Part shown: positions 18,112 to 28,749 of the stretch, in pieces
Numbering within the stretch: position 1 is the stretch's first letter
How the letters are laid out: the number at the start of each line of letters is the position of its first letter
Assembly (NCBI GenBank): GCA_002415785.1
Contig: DIAJ01000028.1
Location: 69,625 to 133,624 of the forward strand
Length of the DNA stretch: 64,000 nucleotides
Source: Flavobacteriales bacterium UBA5081
GTDB lineage: Bacteria; Bacteroidota; Bacteroidia; Flavobacteriales_E; Vicingaceae
Direction: 5' to 3'
Notes under the pieces: generated by a model
The model's database searches: none
What the model was told of the DNA's origin: nothing
What the model saw: only the letters and a program-made list of their open reading frames with translations
Position numbers and translations under genes: made by a program

Positions 18112-18330
18112 TTAAATGTTGATAGGGTAATTTCTTTGTAATATTTTTCTTCTTTTCAATTGAAAGTAAATGATCGAACCAAGAACAGGAACCAAAGCAA
18201 TAAGTAGAATGAAAAGTGCTTTTTTTCTAAATTTCAGCTTATTGTTACTTATATCTATTAGTGCCCAGCTAATTAAAAAAGCGGATAATAGGTAAAAGCC
18301 AAGAAATAAGTCAAGTTCAAATAATTCCAT
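18112..18330 (-). CDS. PLDc_N-like small membrane protein (72 aa)
   Basis: Two hydrophobic helices (about residues 9-27 and 38-56) joined by DISNNKLKFRKK, with the closing phrase LVPVLGSIIYFQLKRRK. This is the same plan as the PLDc_N peptide at 15397-15600 (PILGPILYFVFKER). Minus-strand singleton between the BatD-like gene and the antitoxin gene. Confidence 0.6.
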   Translation of the reverse strand: MELFELDLFLGFYLLSAFLISWALIDISNNKLKFRKKALFILLIALVPVLGSIIYFQLKRRKILQRNYPINI

Positions 18331-18381
18331 AATTCAAAAATAAGAAATGTTTAATTCATTAATTTAGTATAAAATTTAGCT

Positions 18382-18621
18382 ATGACTTTCCAAAGTAGAA
18401 AACTAAAAGCGATAGACTTTATCCTAAGTTTAAAAGATGAATATCTGTTAAACAAAATTGAATCAGTAATCAAAACTCAAAATAACGAATACAGTAATCA
18501 GGAATTAAATCCTTTGACAGAAGAAGATTTAATTGAACGAGCTAAAGAATCAAATGAAGATTACCTAGCCGGTAGATTTAAAAGCCAAGAGCAATTAGAA
18601 AAGGAAGCCAAAAACTGGTAA
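18382..18621 (+). CDS. type II antitoxin of a RelE/ParE module (79 aa)
   Basis: A short acidic protein with a helical N-terminal half (AIDFILSLKDEYLLNKIE) and a C-terminal tail (LTEEDLIERAKESNEDYLAG) that would wrap the toxin. It lies 3 bases before a RelE/ParE toxin gene. The tail pattern (PLTEEDL, then S-D/N-x-D-Y, then GRFKSxxxL) recurs in the 77-residue protein at 28425-28658, which also precedes a toxin, showing that the two modules are related. No ribbon-helix-helix motif is evident, so the DNA-binding mode is unclear. Confidence 0.75.
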   Translation: MTFQSRKLKAIDFILSLKDEYLLNKIESVIKTQNNEYSNQELNPLTEEDLIERAKESNEDYLAGRFKSQEQLEKEAKNW

Positions 18622-18624
18622 TAA

Positions 18625-18939
18625 ATGACAATATTTTGGTCAAACTTTGCTTCAGAAATGGTGAAAGATATCTACAACTACTACAAAACTAATGCTAGCC
18701 CTAGAGTTGCTAATAGAATCAGGAACCAAATTTTTTCAGCTACAAATCAATTAAAAAAATATCCTTTTTCCGGACAAGTTGAAAAAAGCCTTCAAAAATT
18801 AAATGAAGGACACAGATACCTCGTAAATGGAAATTATAAAATTATTTACAAAGAAGTAAAAGAAGGTATCTTAATAACTGATGTCTTTGATACTCGTCAA
18901 GATCCGATTAAAATTAACAATCCGAAAAGAAAGACCTAA
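18625..18939 (+). CDS. RelE/ParE-family toxin (104 aa)
   Basis: Typical small toxin of the RelE/ParE fold: FWSNFASEMVKDIYNYY helix, SPRVANRIRNQI helix, PFSGQVE turn, then strands RYLVNGNYKIIYKE and ITDVFDTRQDP. The terminal FDTRxxP motif is characteristic of this group. It would inhibit translation or gyrase when the antitoxin is degraded; which of the two cannot be told from the sequence. It is translated right after its antitoxin. A homologue lies at 28045-28428 in the opposite orientation. Confidence 0.85.
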   Translation: MTIFWSNFASEMVKDIYNYYKTNASPRVANRIRNQIFSATNQLKKYPFSGQVEKSLQKLNEGHRYLVNGNYKIIYKEVKEGILITDVFDTRQDPIKINNPKRKT

Positions 18940-18946
18940 CGCTACT

Positions 18947-19567
18947 TCACACCCACAATAACAAGCTAGCCATAAACAGCAGTACAATTACTTTAATCCA
19001 CTTGGTGGCTTTCCAAAATGCGGGTTTTTGAATTAGCCTTCTTAGCTGGTGCGCCAAAAAAGCAAATGAAGCAAAGGTGATGAATCCAACAAGCATAAAA
19101 GTGATTCCCAACAACACAAATTGATGAAAGACTGACCAATTGGCCTCTTCTCGGACAAATTGCGGTAAGAAAGCAATAAAAAAGAGAGAAACTTTTGGAT
19201 TTAATAAATTCATCAATAATCCGGTACGATAAAGCTTAGTGGCTTTGTCTTTTTTAGATGAAGATGCTTCTGCTAAATTCATCGGCTCTTCCTTCGCTGC
19301 TTGATAAGCCAAATAAAGTAAATAAGCCACACCTAAGTAGGTAATTGCTAAAAATACTTCATCCGATTTCTTTAACGCAAGTGACAGTCCGCTTGCCACT
19401 GCTATAGTATGAACCAACACCCCACTGTTTAAGCCAAAAGCAATCCACAAACCGTTGCGCTTGCCCTTTGCCAAGCTCTCGGTAACCACATACAAATTAT
19501 CCGGTCCGGGCATGAGCGCCATTAAAAAGGCTGCTAAACAGAAAGAAAGGTAGAGTTGAATTTCCAT
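18947..19567 (-). CDS. LysE family translocator (206 aa)
   Basis: Six hydrophobic helices and the LysE/RhtB signature early in the chain (ALMPGPDNLYVVTESLAKGKRNG at about residues 17-39), GLNSGVLVHT after it, and LNPKVSLFFIAFLPQF in the middle. Full length for the family. It should export an amino acid or related compound by proton exchange; the substrate is not readable. It converges on the toxin gene with 7 bases between stops. Confidence 0.85.
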   Translation of the reverse strand: MEIQLYLSFCLAAFLMALMPGPDNLYVVTESLAKGKRNGLWIAFGLNSGVLVHTIAVASGLSLALKKSDEVFLAITYLGVAYLLYLAYQAAKEEPMNLAEASSSKKDKATKLYRTGLLMNLLNPKVSLFFIAFLPQFVREEANWSVFHQFVLLGITFMLVGFITFASFAFLAHQLRRLIQKPAFWKATKWIKVIVLLFMASLLLWV

Positions 19568-19809
19568 TTTTAAAAATCAATTGCCAAAATTGCCATTTTT
19601 TTTTAGAGACAAGATGCAAGATCGCTTAGCTGCTAGAGAATAGAAGTTTGAAGTGCCTAAAGTACTTAAAGTTTGAAGTTGTTTTTTATAGAAAATAGAG
19701 GTTTAATGATTAATAATCTGTTAACGGATATTACTTTATGATGCGATCATCCATAAGCATTACTGTCTAATGAATACGCTCATCACTATAAGAATACACC
19801 TAATGGAAC

Positions 19810-19915
19810 CGTGTCATGCTGAACTCGTTTCAGCATCTGTAACAGCCTTGGAAGTTGCTCCTAATGAAATAGGTTTGAGTAGCTGCAGACCCTGAAATTA
19901 ATTCAGGGTGACACG
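19810..19915. repeat. REP-like paired inverted repeat
   Basis: The arms CGTGTCATGCTGAACTCGTT and its continuation on the left, and CAGACCCTGAAATTAATTCA onward on the right, pair over 30 bases with about 23 matches. Each arm is itself a small palindrome (TGCTGAA...TTTCAGCA and CCCTGAA...TTCAGGG). The gap 19568-19945 holds no gene. Related tail sequence (CGTCTTCGGT) occurs at 9964-9974. Confidence 0.65.
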
Positions 19916-19945
19916 TCTTCGGTTGTTACATTTCGTTTTAAGGTT

Positions 19946-20668
19946 TCATCTTTCGAATTTCAAATTTTGTAAGCTCTCCATCTTCACTTCATTCTGAATC
20001 AAATCATGGTACTTCATCGATAATTCACGTCCATTTTTCACTACTGAGGTAATTGAGATGGTGTGTACAAAATGATCTTCACTGAGTTTAATGGGAGCGT
20101 TATCATTTCCGCCAAATTGGTGAAAGTTTACCATTTCTGATGCAGTAATTTGCTCATTGTCGTGGAGGAATTTAGCAAATAACTTCTCCCGCTCCAAGCG
20201 AATGTGCTCCGGATACAAAGGTGCTGAAGAAAAAATATGTGCTTCATTGGGATTGATTTCCTTGTATGAGATGGACTTTCCATCCCAACGCAATACTTCC
20301 ATTTTTAAGTGACTTTTATAATCTAAACCAACTAAGGTAAAAGGTGCAATATTGTCGAAGTTGTAATCATAGGCAAATTCCTTCAGTTCATCATATTCAA
20401 AGCTTTCTAAAAGCACTATTCCCCTACTCTTTCGGTAAGGTGGTTGATGTTTGTATTTTTCCCAAGCTCCGTTCAATAAATTCACCAAACGCTTATTGCT
20501 CGAGGCAATCCAACTGCCAAAAGCATCTCCATCTTGCGGAAAAAGTACTTTCTGCTCATTTATTTCTTTGTAAGCCGGAAAGCTAGCAAACTTTCTGCTC
20601 TTGGCTTCATCTCGATTAGAGGTGAGGATAAAGCCATCTTTTTGGGGAATGTATGTTAGTGTACACAT
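19946..20668 (-). CDS. NRDE family (TANGO2-like) protein (240 aa)
   Basis: Begins MCTLTYIPQ and contains the defining LTSNRDEA motif near residue 16, where the initiator-adjacent Cys is the N-terminal-nucleophile-like residue. Length and strand pattern fit the NRDE/TANGO2 family. Eukaryotic TANGO2 has been linked to haem handling and lipid metabolism; bacterial members are uncharacterised, so no reaction is assigned. Single gene facing repeat-rich gaps on both sides. Confidence 0.85.
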   Translation of the reverse strand: MCTLTYIPQKDGFILTSNRDEAKSRKFASFPAYKEINEQKVLFPQDGDAFGSWIASSNKRLVNLLNGAWEKYKHQPPYRKSRGIVLLESFEYDELKEFAYDYNFDNIAPFTLVGLDYKSHLKMEVLRWDGKSISYKEINPNEAHIFSSAPLYPEHIRLEREKLFAKFLHDNEQITASEMVNFHQFGGNDNAPIKLSEDHFVHTISITSVVKNGRELSMKYHDLIQNEVKMESLQNLKFER

Positions 20669-20841
20669 ATAATTAAGAGAATTAAACCCTATTGATTCGT
20701 ATAGCTACAAACGTCAAATTTTATTTTTAGTTCAAAGTTGTTTTGCAATAAAAAAATAAATCGTCTATTATATACAAAACTTCAATAAGAAAACGCATTC
20801 AAACCAAGTCAGTTCGCAGAACTGAACAATGCCTTTGGAGA

Positions 20842-20950
20842 CAATCCTGCTTTTTTCAATACAAAGCTTTAGTGAGACCGGAAAGCTCCTGAGGAATGAA
20901 GGAGATCATCCGGCCGAAGTTAAGCTTTGTGAAGGAAAAAGTAAGGATTG
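20842..20950. repeat. long imperfect inverted repeat
   Basis: The left arm CAATCCTGCTTTTTTCAATA, followed by CAAAGCTT and CCGGA, pairs with the right arm TCCGG, AAGCTTTG and GGAAAAAGTAAGGATTG. The centre (CTCCTGAGGAATGAAGGAG) continues the stem. Over about 109 bases this forms one extended hairpin. It lies between the NRDE gene and the ABC-F gene. Confidence 0.6.
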
Positions 20951-20957
20951 AATCCAG

Positions 20958-21000
20958 GCTCGCCTTTTTGTTTTCCTTTTTGGCGAGCAAAAAGGAAAGA
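20958..21000 (+). other. potential pseudoknot-forming element
   Basis: TTTTCCTTTTT (20971-20981) can pair with AAAAAGGAAA (20989-20998), leaving the loop GGCGAGC, which is exactly complementary to GCTCGCC at 20958-20964. This is the geometry of an H-type pseudoknot, or two mutually exclusive hairpins. It directly follows the long inverted repeat and probably belongs to the same dispersed unit. Confidence 0.45.
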
Positions 21001-21130
21001 AAATGATATAAAACTCATAAAATCAAAAAAAAACATTCAATCGATTTTTTTATAATTTTAAGTATACTGTTTAGCATTCAAATAAGTCTCTAAAAAGTGT
21101 TCTAGCTAAAAAATAGTCTATTTACCTTGA

Positions 21131-22819
<1,689 letters not shown>

Positions 22820-22845
22820 GGATAGGTTATTGATTTTAATGTGGT

Positions 22846-23015
22846 GACGAAAGATTGCACCTGTCCGCCTATGGAGGAAATCCTTCGTAGCGATTGTTGA
22901 GTTTTTGATAATCACTTATACCGCTCCACCGCTCCGCAGGGTTTCAAATCCTGCAGAAAAGAGATATCTATAATCAGACGAAGGATTGCATTTATCCACC
23001 TTTGGAGGAAAACCT
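22846..23015 (+). repeat. pair of imperfect direct repeats around a palindrome
   Basis: Copy 1 at 22846-22885 (GACGAAAGATTGCACCTGTC onward) and copy 2 at 22977-23015 (GACGAAGGATTGCATTTATC onward) agree at roughly four of five bases, both reaching TGGAGGAAA. Between them CGCAGGGTTTCAAATCCTG is a palindrome, and GGGTTTTAAAACC (23064-23076) echoes it. The gap 22820-23196 otherwise shows no gene. Confidence 0.5.
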
Positions 23016-23196
23016 GCGGGGTGTTAGAATTTTTAATGTGGAGTTATTAGTTTAAATCTTCGACGGGTTTTAAAACCTTTGCGGAGAGATACAATTATGT
23101 TCACTTCTTATGGTCGACCTTTAGTCAAGCATATCATCGAACAATCAAATAAAAAGATATTATGTAGTTTTATAGCTTCATTCTCCATAAAGTACT

Positions 23197-26100
23197 ATGA
23201 AAAAGATTTTTTGCCTTCTTGCTTTAGTCCAATTTTCTACATTACTCTTTACACAAGAAAAGGATACTATTTTTCATCAAAATGGAAATATATTTCAGAT
23301 TATAGAGAGGTTAGCCGATAAGACTCGAAAAATTACATTTAACTACGGTGGAACCAAGAAATCTGAAGTAGAATATTCTGACTCATTAAAAAATGGCGCA
23401 TTTATAGAGTACTACACTGATGGCAGTACAAAAATTGAAGCCACTTACCAAGACGACAGGTTGGTTGGAAATTATATTGAATATTCAACACAAGGAGAAA
23501 TCACTAAAAGTTTACACTATAAAATTTTTAAAAATAATGGAAATATAAGAAGTGCTTTAGATGGGAAAGCTGAGTATTACAACAAAAACGGGATGCTCTT
23601 AGCAAAAGGGAAGTACAAAGAAGGCGAAAAAGACGGCATTTGGTATGACTTTGATGCCAGCGGAAGGCTTAGCCATAAATTTACCTATAAAAATGGCAAA
23701 AAAGCCGGTATTCAAGAGAGTTATTACCCCAATGGTCATTTACGGTTAAGATCTGAGATCTATGAAGATGTTGTAGTTGATGGAGTAAATTATCCTACTT
23801 TGGAAGTAGGTACCAGGTTAAGCTATTATGAAAATGGAGTGAAGCAGTCTGAAATAGAATTTGAAAAGGGAAAACCAACCGGAGAAAGTAAAAGATGGAA
23901 CAATACAGGTCATTTATCTTCAGTGAGCACAATGATAAATGATAGTATAAAAAAGACGGAATATTTTGGAGTTAATGAAAATACAAGCCTGATTGTACAT
24001 GAGGTAAAAAGAATAGAGAACGGCTATTTAAAATACCACAAGCAAGGAAAGACTATTCACTACTATGAAAATGGCGAAATAAAAAGCGAGGAAAATTACG
24101 TCAACGGCAAGTTAGAAGGAAGCTTTGTAAGATACCACCCCAATGGAAAAATATGGGAAAAAGGAGAAAGAAAAAATGGAGAAATTATTGGATCATTTGA
24201 AAGCTACTATGAAAATGGTCAACTTCAAACTTCCTACTTAAAAACTGAGATAGAAACACACAGTGGATTTAGTCGGATTATTACAAAAGGCTGGTCGAAA
24301 AAATATGAGGAAAATGGAGAAATAAAAAATTTAGAATTTTATGATGATAAAGGAAGAAAGCTTTTTTTGACCTATGTGAATGAAGGTAGCCAAATGAGAA
24401 GCATTGTTTATGAAATGGGAAATATTCAATGGATTCAGAATTTTTATCCTAATAATATATTGTATAGTGACCGCTTTTCTGCAACTCACTACAACCGAAC
24501 CGAGTGGTATTATGTTAATGGCCAGCCTTTTCGACTCATCATTGATCCTTATGACTACAAAAAAGAAGACATGCAAGTTACACTAAACTTTAAAGGGGGA
24601 CTAGAGTTCTCTTCTTTGAGAAACAATGACTTGTCTCCTGAAAATTATTTATCTGACCTTGATGCTTCTAAATACAGTGATGCGAGTTTACCCAAAGAAG
24701 GGGAATTTGAAATTCTCTATTTAAACGGCAATCCCAGAGTGAGCTATTCACTCAAAGACTATTTATTTCATGGAAGTTTTAAACGTTTTTTGCCAAACGG
24801 AAAATTAATTTACGAAGCATACTTTAAGGATAAAGGTTTACTGGATTGGTCGTGTTCTATTTCTGAAAAAGGAGATACAATGCAGCTAATAAAAATCTTA
24901 AAGAATGGTAATCACTACCGAATGCGTGTTGATCCTAATAATTCACTGCAAAAAACGATAAGTGATAGCAATGGAGAATATATTTATAAGTATGAAACCT
25001 ACGAAGATCGGCAAGCTAAATCATTATATGATCGTTCAAAAGGTATTTCTAAAAGTTGGTACAAGAATGGAAAACTGTCTTCTACCGACAGTACCATAAC
25101 CTTCAAATCAGGTGACAAGCAAAAACAAAAAGTAATTAGAAAATATTTTTATGAAAACGGACAACTAAAGAATGTTTCAACAAAGGTTGACGGCAAGTAT
25201 GAAGAGAAGTACCTAAGCTATTTTGAAAATGGACAGTTAGAGGCAAGTTCAGAGTATAAAAATAATTTGCAGCATGGAGAGTACATCAGGTATGCAGAAA
25301 ATGGCGACCTAATGATGAAAGGAAAACATGTGGATGGGAAAAAAGAAGGAAAGTGGAAAATAAGACGAGAAGATAAATTGGAAACTGAATATTACCAAAA
25401 TAATCAACTTCAATTGGAAGCTCCAAGTGGGCTTTGTGAATGTCAAGACACTACAAACCCTTTAGGTAGAGTTTACCCAAATATTTTAGCTAATTTATTT
25501 GACTACAATGTATATTGTCAGCTCAATTTTTCATTTTTAAAACCAATAGACTCAAGCAGCTATCATAAATTATATTACCGAACAAATGGAAGCCTTGGAC
25601 AGTATAATGGCTATCTAACGCTAGTGTTATTCCAACCACTAAAAATACATTTTAAAGGAAAAAATTCAGGGAGTTTTGTGTTGAACAACTGCTTTACAAA
25701 TGGATACTATAGCAAAGTTAACTTTGGTTATGTAATGCGTAATAATCCTGATAATAGATTCTTAAGTTTTCGGAATGTAGACTTAGGATTTGAGTTTTAC
25801 AATCCATTTTTTAAACAATTAAGTCATGATTTAAAGGTAAGTTTAAAGACTGAAACATTAGAAATAAATGAAAAAGAACATTTAAATTTAGCGGAAACTT
25901 TCACTGATTTTTGTTTTGAACCCATTAAGAGGGACGGTTGGCAGTTGAATTCTACTAAAGGAAGATTGATTGCCAGCCAAAACTTTGAAAGAATCAAATA
26001 TTTTACAGAGTTATCAGATATTTTGAACATCGATTCACTAATGCTTGACTCCCTATCCCACTTGAATGAGCTTGTGGGCATTTCTGTAACTGAAGGAAGT

Positions 26101-26364
26101 GGAACTTTGAAAATTGGTAACAATGATTTTGACTTCAAATCTAAATTATTGATTATAAGCAACAAGCTAAATATGGGCAGCTTCACCATTGCCTATAAAA
26201 GTATGAAAGGAGAGAGTTTTGGAATTATTAATCATAATGGGAGTGAAAAGTTTATAGCACTATCTGAGCTTGAAAGCAACCTGTCAAAATTTGGATTTTC
26301 AAATGTTAAAACTGAAGTTTTAACCGCACAGAAAAGGATAAAATTTAGCTTTATAAACCTATAA
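23197..26364 (+). CDS. large secreted MORN-repeat protein (1055 aa)
   Basis: Signal peptide (FCLLALVQFSTLLFTQ). Residues about 60-730 contain at least a dozen MORN_2-type units, recognisable as YYxNGxL followed by ExxYxxGKxxGxW (for example HYYENGEIKSEENYVNGKLE and SYYENGQLQ). These are the units of YwqK-type proteins, often annotated by similarity as antitoxin-like although the role is unproven. The C-terminal 300 residues (from GLCECQDTTNPLG) are beta-rich, without MORN units and not recognised; no T9SS sorting domain ends the chain. Most MORN proteins of this kind are far shorter. The next gene starts 5 bases later and encodes another secreted protein, so the two form an operon and may act together. 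Confidence 0.8.
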   Translation: MKKIFCLLALVQFSTLLFTQEKDTIFHQNGNIFQIIERLADKTRKITFNYGGTKKSEVEYSDSLKNGAFIEYYTDGSTKIEATYQDDRLVGNYIEYSTQGEITKSLHYKIFKNNGNIRSALDGKAEYYNKNGMLLAKGKYKEGEKDGIWYDFDASGRLSHKFTYKNGKKAGIQESYYPNGHLRLRSEIYEDVVVDGVNYPTLEVGTRLSYYENGVKQSEIEFEKGKPTGESKRWNNTGHLSSVSTMINDSIKKTEYFGVNENTSLIVHEVKRIENGYLKYHKQGKTIHYYENGEIKSEENYVNGKLEGSFVRYHPNGKIWEKGERKNGEIIGSFESYYENGQLQTSYLKTEIETHSGFSRIITKGWSKKYEENGEIKNLEFYDDKGRKLFLTYVNEGSQMRSIVYEMGNIQWIQNFYPNNILYSDRFSATHYNRTEWYYVNGQPFRLIIDPYDYKKEDMQVTLNFKGGLEFSSLRNNDLSPENYLSDLDASKYSDASLPKEGEFEILYLNGNPRVSYSLKDYLFHGSFKRFLPNGKLIYEAYFKDKGLLDWSCSISEKGDTMQLIKILKNGNHYRMRVDPNNSLQKTISDSNGEYIYKYETYEDRQAKSLYDRSKGISKSWYKNGKLSSTDSTITFKSGDKQKQKVIRKYFYENGQLKNVSTKVDGKYEEKYLSYFENGQLEASSEYKNNLQHGEYIRYAENGDLMMKGKHVDGKKEGKWKIRREDKLETEYYQNNQLQLEAPSGLCECQDTTNPLGRVYPNILANLFDYNVYCQLNFSFLKPIDSSSYHKLYYRTNGSLGQYNGYLTLVLFQPLKIHFKGKNSGSFVLNNCFTNGYYSKVNFGYVMRNNPDNRFLSFRNVDLGFEFYNPFFKQLSHDLKVSLKTETLEINEKEHLNLAETFTDFCFEPIKRDGWQLNSTKGRLIASQNFERIKYFTELSDILNIDSLMLDSLSHLNELVGISVTEGSGTLKIGNNDFDFKSKLLIISNKLNMGSFTIAYKSMKGESFGIINHNGSEKFIALSELESNLSKFGFSNVKTEVLTAQKRIKFSFINL

Positions 26365-26369
26365 GTACT

Positions 26370-28079
26370 ATGAAAAATCTTCTTTCTTTTACATTTTTTA
26401 TCGTTTTATCCTTTCAAGTATTTTCAATTGATCAGTTTTTATTTGACCCTATAAAAAAGGATAGCCTTTTTTATTCAAATGACACTAAAGACATTTTCAT
26501 AGAAAATTTGAATACATATAACCCAATTACAACTACACTCTTCACTTTAAGTAATCTAAACCTAGAAAAGAAGAGACAAGAGTTAATTTTTCCTTTTTTG
26601 AAAAATAACTGGGGGAATGTTAAGCTGGAAGAAAAAATGATTGAAAAGGGAGCTAAACACTTAAAATTTCTTCAAGATAAGAATCAGTTAAGACTAAGAG
26701 GCAATCAGCCGATACCAAAAGTTTTAACTAAATCAATTGAAGTAAAGCCGGTTTCGTACTTTGACAGTGTACTTACCTTTGTGCAAATTGTTGAATGTGA
26801 GCTTAGCAATTATCGACACGAATATAAAATTGTAAGTTATTACTATTGGGATCTGAAGTCCGGCAAGTTGCTAGAAGAAGCACAATTGAAAGAGCAACTT
26901 GTGAAAGATGAATTAACAAAACGACTTCAAAAAAAATGGGAATACATTAGGGAAAGCCTGCCTACAAAAAACATTAAATTTGATCAATATATGGGATTTA
27001 GGCCGTTAATTGATAGCACTGAAACAGACTCTTTTTCCCTAGATGTTTTTGCTAAAGTTAATGCTTATCTCAAAAATCCAAATTGGGAGGATGCATCCAT
27101 TTATTGGACGGGTAACGGTATATTGGTAAAGTTTAAAAATGTATCGTCCCTTACACTCCATCAGTTTGCTATTTTCAACCTATTTCTAGCACCAAGAGAT
27201 TTAGGAGTAGTTTTTCATAAAAACTCTATTTATGCCGCTTTAAATACTTTTGAAAGCCATCAGCTAAGCACCACTAATTTTAAACCTAACTATAGCTCTC
27301 AAAATTATTGGCAGCTTGGAGTTGGGATGCATCAATTTGACTTCAAGAAAATTGATAATCCAAAAGTTAAATCGATTGATGTGTGGCAAGTATTTGAAAA
27401 TAAAGCCGACTCTCAATTACAAAGAACATACTTTTATCAAGACAAAAGAATAGAGAAAATTGTCCATCACCAGAGCAAGTTCGAAAGAAATTCTCATGTT
27501 TTCTGGTTGGATTCAATGATTAAGTGGGTAGCCGATATTGAGAAAAAAGTAAATAGAAGTAGCTATGATCCAAGGAAAGTAATTGAAAATGGCAAGATCA
27601 TGGCGGTGGATTATGATGATAAAGGGAATTTGCTATATTCTGCAAGGCTTGAAAGCTTTTTTTTTATGAAAGAGTTTTCTTATATAGATTCAATTGTCGG
27701 GGAGTTTGAATATATGGTTTTTGAAAAACATATTGACGATGAATCTCTTCCCAGATGGTATCGCATCACAAAAACAGGCTTTTGTTTTTCAGCAGGGAAT
27801 TGTACCAAGATTAAGGAAAAAAAGATTTACAATCTGGCCGGTCAAAACTACCTATATAATACTAAAGGACAGGTTATTCAAAAAATTAATAATCAGAATG
27901 GCTTTGAGCTTTTTGAATATGACAAGTCCGGTAGAATGACTGAATCAAAAAGCTATGGAAATGCAAAATTATATCATAGTTTTCAATATCAATATTCCGG
28001 TTCGTCGACCATTCCCAAAACAATAATATGGAAAAGAAAAGCAACTAATCAAGTATACGACTATAAACTAAATTTTTAA
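26370..28079 (+). CDS. hypothetical secreted protein, partner of the MORN protein (569 aa)
   Basis: Signal peptide (LLSFTFFIVLSFQVFS) and no later membrane segment. The family is not recognised. The C-terminal 120 residues contain YD-like strands (AVDYDDKGNLLYSARL, FELFEYDKSGRMTESKSY) reminiscent of RHS/YD repeats or MORN units, and two close Cys (FCFSAGNC) near residue 473. It begins 5 bases after the MORN gene, pointing to one transcript. Its 3' end overlaps the convergent RelE-like toxin gene by 35 bases. Confidence 0.6.
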   Translation: MKNLLSFTFFIVLSFQVFSIDQFLFDPIKKDSLFYSNDTKDIFIENLNTYNPITTTLFTLSNLNLEKKRQELIFPFLKNNWGNVKLEEKMIEKGAKHLKFLQDKNQLRLRGNQPIPKVLTKSIEVKPVSYFDSVLTFVQIVECELSNYRHEYKIVSYYYWDLKSGKLLEEAQLKEQLVKDELTKRLQKKWEYIRESLPTKNIKFDQYMGFRPLIDSTETDSFSLDVFAKVNAYLKNPNWEDASIYWTGNGILVKFKNVSSLTLHQFAIFNLFLAPRDLGVVFHKNSIYAALNTFESHQLSTTNFKPNYSSQNYWQLGVGMHQFDFKKIDNPKVKSIDVWQVFENKADSQLQRTYFYQDKRIEKIVHHQSKFERNSHVFWLDSMIKWVADIEKKVNRSSYDPRKVIENGKIMAVDYDDKGNLLYSARLESFFFMKEFSYIDSIVGEFEYMVFEKHIDDESLPRWYRITKTGFCFSAGNCTKIKEKKIYNLAGQNYLYNTKGQVIQKINNQNGFELFEYDKSGRMTESKSYGNAKLYHSFQYQYSGSSTIPKTIIWKRKATNQVYDYKLNF

Positions 28080-28428
28080 CTACCCTTTTTCGCATCCGTA
28101 GTTTTTTTCTTTTAGTCCGTTTAATTTTTTGTGGGTTCTGTCGAGTATCAAAAACGTCAGTAATTTTTATATAACCATTTTCTATATCTACAGAATAAAT
28201 CAATTTGTAGTTTTTAAATACTAAATAACGATAAAGAATTTCTCTTTGTTTTAAAAGCTCTTCTTCTTGTCCAATTAATGGTGAGTGTATTAACTTATTT
28301 AGTTCATTAATAATTTCTTTGAGAAGCATTTTGGCAATTCTAGGGCTTGCATTCTTTTGATAATACTCATATATTTCGTCTAGTTGTTTTTCTGCAAATT
28401 CAGACCAAATAATTTTTAAAATCATCAT
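28045..28428 (-). CDS. RelE/ParE-family toxin with basic C-terminal extension (127 aa)
   Basis: Homologous to the toxin at 18625-18939: IWSEFAEKQLDEIYEYY, NASPRIAKMLL, then YRYLVFKNYKLIYS and ITDVFDTRQNPQKI. After that motif it continues for about 22 residues, very rich in Lys and Arg (KRTKRKKLRMRKR), where the first toxin ends. The extension overlaps the 3' end of the convergent 569-residue gene, so it may have arisen by loss of an older stop. Its start overlaps the antitoxin stop by four bases. Confidence 0.8.
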   Translation of the reverse strand: MMILKIIWSEFAEKQLDEIYEYYQKNASPRIAKMLLKEIINELNKLIHSPLIGQEEELLKQREILYRYLVFKNYKLIYSVDIENGYIKITDVFDTRQNPQKIKRTKRKKLRMRKRVVKNLVYSRILD

Positions 28429-28658
28429 TTGTATTTAGCTGCAAGTTCAGAACTGTTTTTAAATCGATTATTTCTGAAATCAGATTCAGATTTGTCAATT
28501 CTTTCATTCAGTTCATCTTGAGTCATTGGTTGAATTAGTCGTTCTTTCGAAGCATTTTTCTCTTTGCTTAAAATTTTTTCAAGCTCAGAGACTACCTCTT
28601 CACTTTGAAGTTTTAAAAATTCTTTTACAAATTCGATTTTTCGAGCTTCTAAATCCAT
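28425..28658 (-). CDS. type II antitoxin of the second RelE/ParE module (77 aa)
   Basis: Acidic, helical protein with a C-terminal tail (PMTQDELNERIDKSESDFRN, then NRFKNSSEL) that parallels the tail of the antitoxin at 18382-18621 (PLTEEDLIERAKESNEDYLA, GRFKSQEQL). The N-terminal half, KIEFVKEFLKLQSEEVVSELE, also follows the same plan. ATG start; the stop overlaps the toxin start (ATGA). Together they show that the two modules derive from one ancestor. Confidence 0.75.
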   Translation of the reverse strand: MDLEARKIEFVKEFLKLQSEEVVSELEKILSKEKNASKERLIQPMTQDELNERIDKSESDFRNNRFKNSSELAAKYK

Positions 28659-28749
28659 TTTATTCAGCTTTTTATCAAAGGTACAAAATTATCTAGTTAA
28701 ATAGATTTTTTTGTAGGTGTAGCCATTAAATACTAGTTTGAGGTATTAA

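Noticed and set aside
22846..23015. Possible CRISPR-like repeat pair
   Set aside because: Only two copies, imperfect, about 130 bases apart and without spacers of constant size; more like a dispersed repeat.
23079..23321. 80-codon frame overlapping the MORN gene start
   Set aside because: Overlaps the signal peptide region of the MORN protein in another frame and shows no motif; treated as shadow.
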